This document shows, piece by piece, positions 34,413 to 45,994 of a DNA stretch of 64,000 bases. The stretch covers positions 62,001 to 126,000 of the forward strand of contig RPFO01000552.1 in assembly GCA_009746045.1 (NCBI GenBank), given 5' to 3'. Made by a program: the position numbers and the translations under genes. Origin of the DNA: Mesostigma viride. Taxonomy: Eukaryota > Streptophyta > Mesostigmatophyceae > Mesostigmatales > Mesostigmataceae. Position 1 is the first letter of the stretch. Every line of letters begins with the position of its first letter. Below the pieces are notes generated by a model. The model had not been told where the DNA came from. It saw only the letters and a program-made list of their open reading frames with translations, and searched no databases.

Positions 34413-35393
34413 TCATCCTGTTTCATGCTACTACGTCAGGGTTGGTCCTGTGTATCAACCTCTCGAGGAATTGGTATTACCAACCCGCGGGTGAACCGGG
34501 GTTGGGACATATTACTCTTATAGTAGTGTAGCTTACCTGTTTCCTTTCCATCTCTTGTACGGTAGGGACTACCGACCCCCGTGGGGGGGGAGGAGTGTTA
34601 CGGACCGGCCCTTTCGGACGGACGTAACAATGGAAAAAACTATGTAGTTTGACTTGTTGTCATATAGTCCGTAGGACTTTGGGACTCACTTCGGGACTTA
34701 ATTTGGGAATATTCCCTTGGTCAGGACTTTTGTATGGAACTATGACAGTTTGTGTGATTCGGACCAGTTATTTTGGGCCTAGGTTGTTGTATGCGTGTAT
34801 CTTCTAGGGGGCGGTGCAGTCGCGCCGCGCTGCGTACTTTATAGCTAGTTGAGATATTGTACTCATGCGTGGATTCTGAAGGCGAGGGTCGATGTCGACC
34901 CGAGGATCTTGTGTGGACTGCATGCTTTGGAAGGTCGGCGCCATGTCGGCGCCCCTTGCCAGCTTAGTGGCAGACCTAGGTGAAATTGGTCCGAGGACGA
35001 GAGTCTCGTCCTCTTGCTTTGATGAATGTTAAGTGCGAAGACACCTTCACATTGAGCCTGGCGCAATTATCCATTCGTAATTGGTATTGCTAGCCAATAT
35101 AAGTGTGTAACAATTAGCTTGGCATCAAGCCGCGGTGCCAGATATCTCACGACCCCAGTCGTGAAGCGCAATCTGCATTAGGCCATGCACCTTGAATCTT
35201 CCTAATTCCGGCATGGTAGATCTTTCGCTACGTAGCTCAGGCTAGGTATCTGGGCTGGGAAGTCACACCTATTTCCTGCGTACGACGTAGGTTCAGCACC
35301 TGACCAATACCGTCGTAGGTTCAGCACCTAATTCCTGTCAGCCCAGGAATTACTGTCGACCCCATGTGCCGTCGGCACATATTCACGCACGAC
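34413..35393 (+). repeat. 3' end of an LTR retroelement: purine tract and LTR-like sequence
   Basis: At 34581-34596 a purine run (GTGGGGGGGGAGGAG) is followed at 34597 by TGTTACGGACCGGCCC, a typical polypurine-tract and LTR start. The sequence to about 35390 is non-coding and contains a near-tandem repeat, CGTCGTAGGTTCAGCACCT (about 35285 and 35311). The right LTR end is not clear. The orientation is plus, opposite to the copia elements. The family (gypsy-like?) is unproven. Confidence 0.45.
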
Positions 35394-36363
35394 TTAGAAG
35401 AACAGCCGGCTCGCGCTCGCGCGCGACCGGGAAGTCGGAACACCATAGCTTTCTTGATACTTGTCGGAATGAACTCGTTCCGGTGCCGCTGGAATCGTAG
35501 AGATATGCCGAATCAAAAACACGCCAATGCGCTTGGCGTTAACTACTTGCTCCGGCGCGGCACCTGCAGGGGGGTGGGCAACAAGCGCATCATGCACAGC
35601 CACCCCAAGTGGGGTGGGTAGGACACGGTTCCGGCCGGGCCCGCTTGGCCGGCCGGCTATCCACATCCCAACCGAGCTGGCGGCTGTGCTCCTTGGCCGC
35701 CTGGACCTGGGCATCGGACGCCTTGTACCGATACACCTTATTCCACGGGATGAGATAGTCCCTATGCTCCCAGTGCACCTTCACCGGCCTATGCGCCCAG
35801 TCCAAATCCACCACCATGCCTGGCCCTTGCATCTGCCCCCGCTTGCCAAAGGAAGTCTCCTTGTGAAACAAGACCAACTCCCCCAGCTCCCACTCCTGCG
35901 ACAAGTCACTGAGGCTGGGTGGGGTCTAACTGCCGCCTCAGCGGTGGTAGCGAGGTGGGCCTCTCAATGGTCTGCCACGTCCGGAGGGTAAATGCCCGAC
36001 TGCAGCCCCTGCGCGGTAATAAGACCTAGTCCCTGGGGCAGCTTGAAAAGCACCTGTCTGTTCTACTTGTCCATGAGCAAGCGGCACCACATTACGCGCG
36101 TTGTGCATAAGGCTGCCTCGCGGGCTTGAATCCTACCCCGCTGGCCTGCCGCTTGGCTGCCATGCCCTTTACGCTGCTGATGTGCTTATCAATCAGCCCC
36201 AAGTTGCCATGGTCCTGCCGCCCAGCAATAACCACCATCTCACAGCCCTCCCGCCCCACAATGCAGTCAAGTTGTTGGCCCAACATGACCTCAGAAATGA
36301 GAAAGAAGTGAGACATGGCAATGCGCAGCCCCCGCCATGCACAAGGACTCCTCTACCATGCTT
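35394..36363 (-). pseudogene. Copia relic U, integrase C-terminal half
   Basis: Out-of-frame segments encode I-V-G-R-E-G-C-E-M-V-V-I-A, H-G-N-L-G-L-I-D-K-H-I and the integrase C-terminal module E-L-V-L-F-H-K-E-T-S-F-G-K-R-G. All match element T closely. The third catalytic position is D (G-L-I-D), as in T. The piece continues at 37030 across the miniature element. Confidence 0.8.
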
Positions 36364-36441
36364 AGTTATAAACATCGATTCCTTACGGAATCGACACTAA
36401 GCGCTTAGTGTCGATTCCGTAAGGAATCGATGTTTATAACT
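36364..36441. repeat. Perfect 78-bp palindromic terminal repeat (left)
   Basis: Two 39-bp arms meet at AAGC|GCTT without a spacer. The arms match base for base, so the sequence could form a long cruciform or RNA hairpin. Confidence 0.95.
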
Positions 36442-36952
36442 AAAACTTTTGCTTGCGCCGGCAAGGCTAAGGCCGATACTAGTCGGGTCATCGAATCGGC
36501 TATTCGATTATCGAAGTTGCCTATTCGACCATCTAACTTTCCTATTTGATTATCGAATTTTCCTTATTCGATTGTCAAAATTTCCTAGTCGACAGGGGGT
36601 CAGAGGCCAGCGGCCTATCATACTCGGCGCCCAGCGAGCCACCGAACTAGGCCTAGTCGATTATAGCGAGACATCACGTGGAAATTGGCCGATTTCGGGG
36701 ACTTAGCCGATTTTCGGAGCGACGTCGAACAACACAGATGATTAGCCGGTTGAGCACATCATATCAGTCGAATAGCTAGCGCTGGTACTCCGCCTAGTCA
36801 GCGGAGAGCACTTGCCTTTTTCGATTAACATAGCACATTAGGCCGAACGACTAGCGTCCGCAACGTTATTCGCATTACTAGGCGAAAAATCCACCCCCGG
36901 AACGATCCTTGCGGGATTCGAACCCGGGATGCCGGCGTGTCGCAACAGTCTT

Positions 36953-37029
36953 AGTTATAAACATCGATTCCTGCGGAATCGATACTAAGCGCTTAGTGTC
37001 GATTCCGTAAGGAATCGATGTTTATAACT
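36953..37029. repeat. 77-bp palindromic terminal repeat (right)
   Basis: It is a direct repeat of 36364-36441, with one arm carrying CCTGCGG instead of CCTTACGG and one further substitution. Confidence 0.93.
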
Positions 37030-38761
37030 TGCTTGGCAGGGGCTCGATGGCTAGGAACTTGGTATAGTGATCCATCAAGACCACATAATAATAGTCCCCC
37101 TCCTCCAAATGCATGACATCCCCCACTAACCTCCCCCGGTACGGGGAAGGAGTCTTAGCATGCCAGCGCCTACGCTTCTTCCTGACACTTGCGCATGCGT
37201 GGCACTCCTCTAACTCCGCCTGAGCGACCTTCAACCCCGGCGCCCCCATAAGCCGAGTCGCCCAGTCTAGTGTTTGCCCCGCCACATTACCCACCGCAAG
37301 GTGAATCTGGTGAGCAAGCATCCGCAACCCTACGGCCGTGGGGGGGTGGTGCCATGATTCCCCTTCTATGCTAGGCACCTGCCCCACCAAGCTCTCTGCA
37401 TGTGCATTCCTGTCGGCAATGTGCTCTAGTGAGGCCTTACTGAGGCGGCGACCCAACTCCACGTCTACGTAAGGGGCTACCTCGGCATCTACCGGCACTA
37501 TCTCACCTGAAGGGGTGAGCTCCGGTAGGGCGTGTTCAGGCTCTATTGCGACCACGCTGGGCATATGCACGCACTCCTGATCAGCTGCAGCACTTGCACT
37601 TCCATTCTAAACCACTGACGTGGGAACATTAGGACTACAAGGCACAGCATCCTCATGCCTAGCCGACTCACCGCAACACACATCACCACTACTGTTAGGA
37701 CGTCACTTGGGCATCGCTGGCCGTGGGGCGCGGCATGTGTTGGGGTCGTGTCCAGGAAGCCGAACTGCCCAGCAGCGCCGGCACACTCGAGTCGCCTTGC
37801 CGAGGTCCAGCCGCAGCGTGCAGTTGGCCTCGGTGTGCCCCACGCCGGTGCACCGCTCGCAGACAACCTTCTCCTTGGGGACGCCATGCACCCTGCTGCT
37901 GTACCTGCCTGCCAGCGCCGCCCTCCTGTCAAGGCTGTTAATGCCCTGACCGCCTCCCGGCCCGCCTTTGCTGGACGCGTTCTGAGTTGTGCCGACCACT
38001 GCGAGCTCGGCGTTTGCCACCCAATATTCGCACCACGTTGTCGGCCACCGTCGTGCCGGACAGCTGGGTAACAAGAGTAGTCAATTCCGACAGAGAAGCT
38101 GCTGGCGGGGTCGTAGCAGGCACAGGGTTTACCTGAGCGACTGGACATCGGCAGCTTGTTGTTACGCCTGGGGCCGCCCCGGTCCTTGAACATCTTTCCG
38201 AGATGCGCTATGGCTGCGTTGAACCGCTTCTGGTTGTCGGGGGTGCCCACTACCACGGAAGAAGCTAGCGCAATTTTCATGCCGAGACCGGCCTTGACAT
38301 TGGCACGGCTCTCTGGCGTCAGCCCCAGCGCATCCAGAACTGCGCTGAGTAAACATTCGCTACTCATGTGCTTCAATTCAAGACACCCGCTTGCTCCGGA
38401 CCTGGGCCGCGAATCTGGCCATGTCCGAGCTGAGGTAATTGGGGTCAAGCGACAGGTTGCGCACTAGCGCCTGCCCCTCCTTTTCCTCGTCAGGAAAGCT
38501 TGAGGTGTCGAGCACCTCCTGCAGAGCCTTCACCGTGTCGGGCCAGGTCCACGCCTAGCTCTTTGCTGGCGTACGTTGATAATGACCCCTCGCACGTCCG
38601 CATTACCCGTAGCCTTGTTGCAGACCTCTCACCGGCGCAGCTTGGTGAGGAAAACTGCGTCGGACAGTTCGTTGTACAGTAGTCCTGCATGCCGGAGCTC
38701 GCCCAGGCTGTTAATAAACTCCTCCACGGCGGACGGCGTCAGAATTTCTGGCAGCTTACTT
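37030..38761 (-). pseudogene. Copia relic U: gag, UGA, start of integrase
   Basis: Gag segments in shifting frames share L-P-E-I-L-T-P-S-A-V-E-E-F and the capsid block A-N-V-K-A-G-L-G-M-K-I with relic V. Two zinc knuckles, C-E-R-C-T-G-V-G-H-T-E-A-N-C and C-R-R-C-W-A-V-R-L-P-G-H-D-P-N-T-C, end at a UGA (37703-37705). The same frame continues beyond it into A-L-P-E-L-T-P-S-G-E-I-V-P and the integrase N-terminal zinc region (37570-37035). There is one further stop near 37610. The second His of the HHCC region is lost (G-N for G-H). Confidence 0.8.
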
Positions 38762-39232
38762 ATTTGCACAGCAACTCGTAAGCGAAGCTTGTGAGCTCCT
38801 GGTCTTGCTGGCTGGAACGACCCTAGGCTGCTGGCTAGCCAGTGTATAATCATACGCCGTATTATACGCCGTATCGCGCGTATTATACGCGATACGCGAG
38901 CAGCGCGTACGAAAACGGGGTACTTTCGTACGCGCCGCGTATTTTTAGGGTATTTCTTGTGTATCGCGTATTTTTTTGCATATTTTTTGCGTATTTTTGG
39001 CTCCGGCATCAGTTTACAGCTCGGGTGAAGCGGAAGTTTCTAGACTAGGCTGCGGCGCGCCGAGTAGTAGAAACAAGTGAGCAGCAAGGTGCCACTTGGC
39101 CAAGATCAATGCATATGGCTGCGTGTATTGGCAGGACAGGAAGGCACCGTTCTAGAAGACAAAATGTGCCAAGATAATTCGTCTGCCAGCAAGATCGCGG
39201 TGGTCACCTATCGCAGCATATCAACAGGCGCC

Positions 39233-41528
39233 ATGGCTACGGAGAGTGAGGAGATGGACCATGATGATGATGGGGCCGACAAGTTAGAGGCTGATTCTGA
39301 GGATGTTTGGACATATGTTAGCAAACAGCGTGTCTTGAAGGATGGGCAGCAGACAAATAACTACCAAACGACGTGCTCAGAATGCAAGGCACAGTTCAAG
39401 GGTTCTTCTACCCGAGGAAGGTGCCATATCATGGGCGGCACGTATGCCAAGGATGCGAAAGTGTGCCCATGCTCGAAGCCGCCCAAGGCATTGCGTCTCA
39501 AGCTGTTGAGGGAGCAGGCGGAGAAGGATGACAAGGCCAGGAAGAGAACGGCGGGTAGTGACGCCGGGAAGCAGGCTGATGCGCGGGCGGCAGCCAAAGG
39601 CAAGCTTCCTGACCTTGTAGAAACCGACGCCTCCGAGTGGCAGTCCGCTCATGCCAGCTCCTCCGGCATGGCCGGCTCTGGGCGCACCGCTACTGCTGGG
39701 CCATCCGGATCAAAGGGCCAGACCGCCGACGGTAATTTGCCCGCAGCTTATGGGCTCAGCAAAGAGCAGCTGGACGAGGAGTTGTGCAGGGCGTTCATTT
39801 GCGCTGGCTTGCTCTTCAACGCAATCGAAAACAAGTACTTCGGGCTGCTCTCACGAAGATCAGCAGGGGGGGGGGGTGCAGCCAGCTGGGATACATTCCG
39901 CCGCGTGCGAACACAATGCGGGCCCGCGATGCACCCCGCGTGGTCGCTAATAAGGTGGAGGAGGAAGTGGCCAAGCGCTTGGAGCTGGCAGAAAGGACGG
40001 GAGGCACATTTGGTGTGGATGGGTGGAAGGACTGCTCTGGACAGTCACTCATCATGAACGTGTTCCACCTGCCTGATTTTGTGCATTTCGTGGGGCTCGA
40101 CAACGCGACTGGCGAGACAAAGACTTCTGAGTACATGGCTGGCCTGCTGTGTGAGCACATTCGCCAGCTGGGCCCGGAGAACGTGGTGCAGCTGATTTCT
40201 GACACCACGAACTCGATGGAGAAGATGAAGGCCTACGTGGAGGAAAAGTTTCCCCACATCATCACCTCCAAGTGTGCTGCGCACTGCATCGACCTCCTGA
40301 TGGAGGACATGTACAAGGAGCCAATCATCGCGGACACGCTGGACAAGGTGGACACGGTGGTCACCTACGTGCTCAAGCATGAGAAGGTGAACAGCTACAT
40401 GATGGGTGTGAGGACGGCCGGAGCCCCCAACAAGCCGAAAGTCCTGAAGAAGCACGCAGACACGCGGTTTGGTACAAGGTAGTATCATCTATGTGGTGTG
40501 TAAGGTTGTTGGAATGAGGAATATGTGTAATCTTGCCATTTTGTTTGTCTCTTTTCACTTGCCATTGTTTACATTGCTTTGGCTGTATATTAGCATAGTT
40601 ATAACATATCCTGGGCAAGAACATGTGTGGGGTCACTGGGATGGGGCATGGTAATATCACCTGTCATGCCAGGTTCATTTCAGCGGAGAGCGTGCACGAC
40701 CTGAAGGTGAATCTCATGGTGACATTCGCGCATGACCAGCTGGCTGCCTCAGCCAAGAAGAATGATCGGGGGGCTGTCACATTCGACACGGTGGCTGGAA
40801 TCATCAAGGAGTCCACCTTTTTCCCCAGGGTCAAGATGATGGTGGAGCTGTATCAGCCCCTGCGCGAGGTGCTTAAGCTGTTTGACAGCGACAAGCCGGG
40901 CACGGGCAAGATCTACCACCGCATGTGGACGCTCAGGGAGATTGTCCTTGGCAAGAGTCTGGCGCTCCCCGCCGCCCTGAAGACTAGGCTGGCTGCAGCG
41001 ATCCGCGTACGGTGGGACTACATGTACTCCATCATCCACGGGGCGGGGTACGTGCTCGACCCATCCTTCTGGGACGGGCACAATCAACCGTCCAATGGAG
41101 AGGTCATGAAGGGCTTTCGCGAATGCTGCAAGAAGGTGCATGGCGCGGGGCCTGTGGCAGACCTCGCCATGCTCCAGCTGAAAATGTACCTCGGCAAGCA
41201 GGGCGACTTTGACGACGAGGGTGCCCAGAGGCAAGCCAAGTTGTGCGACGTTGAAGTCGAGGACCAACCGAGGGTTTTCAAGATCGAGCCCTACCAGTGG
41301 TGGCTTACCTGGGGGGGGAATGTTCCTGAGTTGCAGCGCGTGGCTGTCAGGGTGCTGGCCCAGCCAGTATCCAATTCAGCCGTGGAGCGGGTGAACAGCA
41401 CGGCTGGGTGGCTCAAGTCCCTCAGACGCAACAAGATGACTGATGAGACCCTAAACAAGATGGTCTATGTCTGCCACAACCTGCGTGCCCTGAACAAGAC
41501 CAAGGCTCATCTTGCGTATGATGACTAA
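39233..41528 (+). pseudogene. hAT transposase (BED finger, DUF659, dimerisation domain)
   Basis: The start is M-A-T-E-S-E-E-M. The BED-type finger has C-S-E-C ... H-I-M-G at codons about 45-65. The catalytic DUF659-like region includes F-G-V-D-G-W-K-D-C-S and L-I-S-D-T-T-N-S-M-E-K-M and K-C-A-A-H-C-I-D-L-L. The C-terminal hAT dimerisation domain includes N-S-A-V-E-R-V-N-S-T-A-G-W. An intron at 40479-40672 (GTAGTATC...GCCAG) restores the codon between T and F. A run of ten G at about 39869-39878 coincides with the only frame change, so the gene is either disabled by one base or the run is miscounted. Otherwise the gene looks intact. Confidence 0.85.
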
Positions 41529-42154
41529 AGGACCCTTGCCCGACATGCGGTGACGGTTATTGCAGCTGTTTCGTGATGTGAAGCACGATGCACTAGTGCC
41601 TTATTAGGCCATGCAGGTCAATGCAGCCAGTCAGTGGCCACCTTACCACATGTGATCAGTTTTCACGGAAGTGCCAGCAATAGGGCATGCCTAGGTTGCA
41701 TGAATGCATGCACTTTGTTAGCCTCCATGCCAGCCATAAAGCCTTTTGTATCCTTGCTTCATGCAGAACCATTAGTAATGGCCGACCTACGATGAGTAGG
41801 CAATGTGTCTTATTTCTGGCAAAATGTCTTATTCAGTACCCCAAATTGAATATAAACTTGACGTTTTGTTGTGCTTTTATTGAGTAACTATTCATTAGGG
41901 ACAGCGCTTGTTGTTCTAGGTATATATAGTGACGACATTGGCAAGGCCATGTGATAATGTGGCATATAAAGCCAAACTTGTGATGCTGGAGAACATGTTG
42001 GGTTGGTCAGATTGATGAATGATCATCAAAACCATGCAAAAACAGACTTTTAAGGGGTTAGCGTACGATTAGCGTATAATACACCGTATGAAGCGTATTA
42101 TACATTATACACCTGGGCCGCGTACGATAGCGTATTGCGTATGATTATACACTG
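41529..42154 (+). other. 3' region of the hAT element
   Basis: This is non-coding sequence between the transposase stop and the right terminal repeat. The last 90 bp are rich in GCGTAT/ATACGC motifs in both orientations, mirroring the left end. Confidence 0.6.
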
Positions 42155-42745
42155 TCTGTGGCTAGCAACCTTTATCCTCACACCAGGCCTACGACCCTCG
42201 ATAGGCTCGCCACTCGCCGTGACGACCAAGGTTCGTGTGTGAAGACGCTCGTTGCCTCGTTGAGCCTCGAGCTATATGCAACCTCGTTCCATCCTTGTTC
42301 CTCGGTCATGAGCAACGCTGTGCAACGCTACTTTGCCAGAGCCTCGCATCGCTGCCCTGCATCCTTGTTGCAGGCAGCATACAGGAATCTCTGGCTATCC
42401 TGTGTCTAGGACAGCACAGGACCTGCCACAGTCCTGCATGGACTTACATCCTTGCAGACCTGCTGGCTGGCTACTGGCTTCTACTAGCCACAGGACCGTT
42501 GCGTCCTCAGTACACTGTGTTCCAGTCACGTGATGGTTCAGGCTAAGCCTGTGCAGGCACTGCCTGCCACGTGTCCTGTCCACTATGCCCTGAGAGTGCA
42601 CCGCCCCCGCCCACCGGTCGGCAGTACTTCGGGACCTGATATCTCTCTAGTCCCTTTTCTGTTCTAGGCGGTTGACACGGCGTTGGAAAGGTCTCCACAA
42701 CCTGCATCCATCTAGCACCTCAGTCGGTCCCCCAATATGCTAACT

Positions 42746-44038
42746 CAAACCCTTTCTTGTTTTGGAGCTTGGACCAGCCTGAGAACCTATCAGCCACTGT
42801 CCCCACATGCCTTCAGACATCTGATCCCTCCCAGAGACCAGACCTGCCTTTTCTTTGGAACCTGAGGTGCCTCCAAATATTAGCTAGGCCTGCTCATTGG
42901 TTCAAAGGTTGCCCTCTGACCCACATGACATCCCAACCCTTTCTTTGGGAACCTGGTGTAGATTAAAGTTAGGTCTTCACTTAGTCAGAGGAGTTTGGAT
43001 AGAGGAGTCCATGAACATACTGTTGTGAGTTCCTGGTCATCCAGTTATCACAGGCGCCCGTTCATGTGGCGCCCGCCACGGAGCCTCCCTTATCTTTTAA
43101 ATCCTTCCAAAGACTGAGAGAGCCCTGACAAATGTTAGCCAACACATGGGGAGCCCATGTCCTCACTGAGGGATAAACTCAGGATTCACACCCCCATGCT
43201 GAGGTCAGCTGGGGAATCGAACCCCACCCCATATCCTCCAGGTTTGGATCAGATCCTGGAACTGAACATGACAAACAACATGACATGACAGTAAAATGAT
43301 TATGTTTTATTATAAAGAAGTATAACCCATAGTGAGGCCCCTGGCAACCACGTCCAACATGGTCACACAACCAGGGATTATTAGCATGCAACAGGTTGGT
43401 TACAGAGAATATATAAAAATGTACAGCAACCTGCTAGAGCCAACACTTGGGCTGCCCTTTCAGGGTCCATTCCAGGAAGACCCAAGGCCCATTACAAAGT
43501 CCTTAAGACTCTTCTGCAACCCCATGACAGGGCCAGGCAAAATTCTCAGCCAGGGGGGTGACTCCAGCCTGACACCTGTCCAGCAGAGTGTGTCTGAACT
43601 CTGAAGGACCTGCTGTCAGCCAACACTTGGCTGCCCAGCCCACTGGGATGCCTCCCACCTAGAGCAAGGCTGTTTGGTCTACTATGGCTCTCTCCCCCTT
43701 GGAAGCCATGAGCCCACGGAGCAGAGGCTAGTAACTGCAGCTCAGCCTTCTCCTCCAGCTTGGTGAGAGCATCTGCAGGGTTGTTCACGCCAGCCACATG
43801 TTCCATGTTAGCTAAGCAAGACATTTCCTTGAGCAACAAATAATCAAGGTCCCTGCTCCTGGCCAGCTGCCTGTGCACAAACTGCACCATGCCCATCCAT
43901 GCTGTCAGTTCTCACCAGTGTGTGCATCTGCAACCGACAGGAGGCCACTTGACATAGCTGGTAAAATAGCTCCCTCAAGTAAAGAGCAGTATGAAGAAGC
44001 CCTTCACAGATTGCCCTGCAGTTGTGCTCCCGAGGGGC
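42746..44038 (-). pseudogene. Copia relic C: RNase H end and 3' untranslated region
   Basis: 42746-43540 resembles the B 3' untranslated region, including a purine-rich tract (AAAACAAGAAAGGG) before the LTR. 43546-44038 encodes M-V-Q-F-V-H-R-Q-L-A-R-S and N-P-A-D-A-L-T-K-L-E-E-K, the RNase H end of the A/B family. Short indels break the frame. The element is cut at 44038. Confidence 0.8.
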
Positions 44039-44599
44039 ATCTATCCGCTGGCCGGTAGTCGCCGGCCTGGGCGCCTAGTCAGGTGGGCATCAAAGATTGG
44101 TGTCTAGATGCTAGTCGGTGCCTAAGCAAGGTACGGAAGCCAGTGCGCGCCGGGACGGTCAGAGGACCGTCGCCCTCGGTAGCACAGATCCGCTGAGTGC
44201 CGGTAGTCTCGGGTTAGAGGCTCGAGCATGCACTATCGGGTAGCCTACCGGTAGTCTCGGGTTAGAGGCTCGAGCATGCCTTAGCGGTTAGCGCCGCGCC
44301 GCTGAGCTCCTTGCGGCCTGGCCAGCTGCAAGGGTTCAATAGCAGTCAGTGGCGGCTGTGGGCTCAGCCTCCCACAATCCGTTCCCCAAACAACAAAAAT
44401 CCCGTCTCCATCGCCGGCGTGCTAGCCAGCGGTGAAGGGCATTCAACTTGTATTTACAACAGTCAACATTACCGTTGACCATTTTTTCTGGGCTCATGGC
44501 GCGTGGCGCGGAGCGAACGCCAGCTCCAACCCAGGACCAGGGAACGCAAGCATCAACTCAGGCGGATGGGAGTGGCGCAGCCACCGTGGCGACTGGGCC
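44039..44599 (+). other. Region upstream of relic V gag
   Basis: No certain gene. It contains two copies of GGTAGTCTCGGGTTAGAGGC (44201 and 44247) and may be the 5' LTR or leader of relic V. No second LTR is available for comparison. Confidence 0.35.
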
Positions 44600-45994
44600 A
44601 TGGCTGGTGGCTCGGTCAGCACAGCTCCGGGGCAGCAGTCAGCACCAACTGCCCGGAAAGTTTTCAAGAAAGAAGAGCTGCCAAGTAAGCTGCCAGAAAT
44701 TCTGACGCCGTCCGCCGTGGAGGAGTTTATTAACAGCCTGGGCGAGCTCCGGCAGGAGTACAACGAACTGTCCGACGCAGTTTTCCTCACCAAGCTGCGC
44801 CGGTCAGAGGTATGCAACGAGGCTACGGGTAATGCGGACGTGCGAGGGGTCATTATCAACGCCAGCAAAGAGCTAGGCGTGGACCTGGCCCGACACAGTG
44901 AAGGCCCTGCAGGAGGTGCTCGACACCTCAAGCTTTCCTGACGAGGAAAAGGAGGGGCAGGCGCTGGTGCGCAACCTGTCGCTTGACCCCAATTACCTCA
45001 GCTCGGACATGGCCAGATTCGCGGCCCAGGTCCGGAGCAAGGGTGTCTTGAAGCACATGAGTAGCGAATATTTACTCAGCGCAGTTCTGGATGCGCTGGG
45101 GCTGACGCCAGAGAGCCGTGCCAATGTCAAGGCCGGTCTCGGCATGAAAATTGCGCTAGCTTCTTCCGTGGTAGTGGGCACCCCGGACGACCAGAAGCGG
45201 TTCAACGCAGCCATAGCGCATCTCCGAGAGATGTTCAAGGACCGGGGCGGCCCCAGGCGTAACAACAAGCTGCCGACAGTTGCTCAGGTAAACCCTGTGC
45301 CTGCTACAACCCCGCCAGCAGCTTCTCTGTCGGACTTGACCCCTCTTGTTACCCAGCTGTCCACGACGGTGGCCGACAACGTGGTGCGAATGTTGGGTGG
45401 CAAACGCCGAGCTCGCGGTGGTCGGCACAACCAGAACGCGTCCAGCAAACGCGGGCCGGGAGGCGGTCAGGGCAAGCAGCCTCGACAGGAGGGCGGCGCT
45501 GGCAGGCAGGTACAGCAGCAGGGTGCATGGCGTCCCCAAGGAGAAGGTTGTCTGCGAGCGGTGCACCGGCGTGGGGCACACCGAGGCCAACTGCACGCTG
45601 CGGCTGGACCTCGGCAAGGCGACTCGAGTGTGCCGGCGCTGCTGGGCGGTTCGGCTTCCTGGACACGACCCCAACACATGCCGCGCCCCACGGCCAGCCA
45701 TGCCCAAGTGACGTCCTAGAGGTGATGTGTGTCGCGGTGAGTCGGCTAGGCGTGAGGTTGCTGTGCCTTGTAGTCCTAATGTTCCCACGTCAGTGGTTCA
45801 GAATGGAAGTGCAAGTGCTGCAGCTGATCAGGAGTGCGTGCATATGCCCAGCGTGGTCGCAAATATAGAGCCTGAACACGCCCTACCGGAGCTCACCCCT
45901 TCAGGTGAGATAGTGCCGGCAGATGCCGAGGTAGCCCCTCACGTAGACGTGGAGTTGGGTCGCCGCCTCAGTAAGGCCTCACTAGAGCACATTT
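44600..45994 (+). pseudogene. Copia relic V: gag, UGA, start of pol
   Basis: This is the plus-strand counterpart of relic U. Gag starts M-A-G-G-S-V-S and contains L-P-E-I-L-T-P-S-A-V-E-E-F, the capsid block and the two zinc knuckles (about 45540-45690). Frameshifts occur near 44895 and 45480. After A-M-P-K the frame meets UGA CGU (45709-45711) and continues open to 45994 through V-P-T-S-V-V-Q-N-G to G-R-R-L-S-K-A-S-L-E-H-I, where the copy is truncated. The single UGA is conserved with relic U. Confidence 0.8.

Larger units (their letters stand above)
36364..37029. mobile_element. Miniature LTR-like element with palindromic terminal repeats
   Basis: This 666-bp insertion in the integrase of relic U is flanked by TGCTT (36359-36363 and 37030-37034). 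It has direct terminal repeats of 78 bp (36364-36441) and 77 bp (36953-37029), each a near-perfect palindrome. Both begin AGTTATAAACATCG and end CGATGTTTATAACT. The 511-bp interior is non-coding. It carries GCGGGATTCGAACCCGGG (36911-36928), an inverted tRNA T-arm-like sequence, about 25 bp from the right repeat. The 5-bp duplication and AGTTA...TAACT ends match the local copia elements, suggesting a TRIM/SMART-type non-autonomous retroelement. Confidence 0.8.
38840..42154 (+). mobile_element. Autonomous-type hAT DNA transposon, 3.3 kb
   Basis: The terminal inverted repeats are a perfect 18 bp, CAGTGTATAATCATACGC, followed at both ends by further ATACGC-rich sequence. The 8-bp duplication TGGCTAGC is at 38832-38839 and 42159-42166, with four extra bases (TCTG) between the right end and the duplication. 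It encodes a BED-finger and DUF659-type transposase with one intron. Confidence 0.9.
38762..42745 (-). repeat. LTR of copia relic C, interrupted by a hAT element
   Basis: The parts 38762-38839 and 42159-42745 together match the LTR of D (30910-31568) over its whole length. The break is at CTGGCTAGC|AACC. It is the 3' LTR of C, because the C 3' untranslated region and a purine-rich tract follow on the high-coordinate side. Its outer edge is inserted in the gag of relic U. Confidence 0.85.

Noticed and set aside
34597-35393. A complete gypsy LTR with named family
   Set aside because: The start and purine tract are convincing, but no second LTR, integrase or chromodomain is visible, so family and end are left open.
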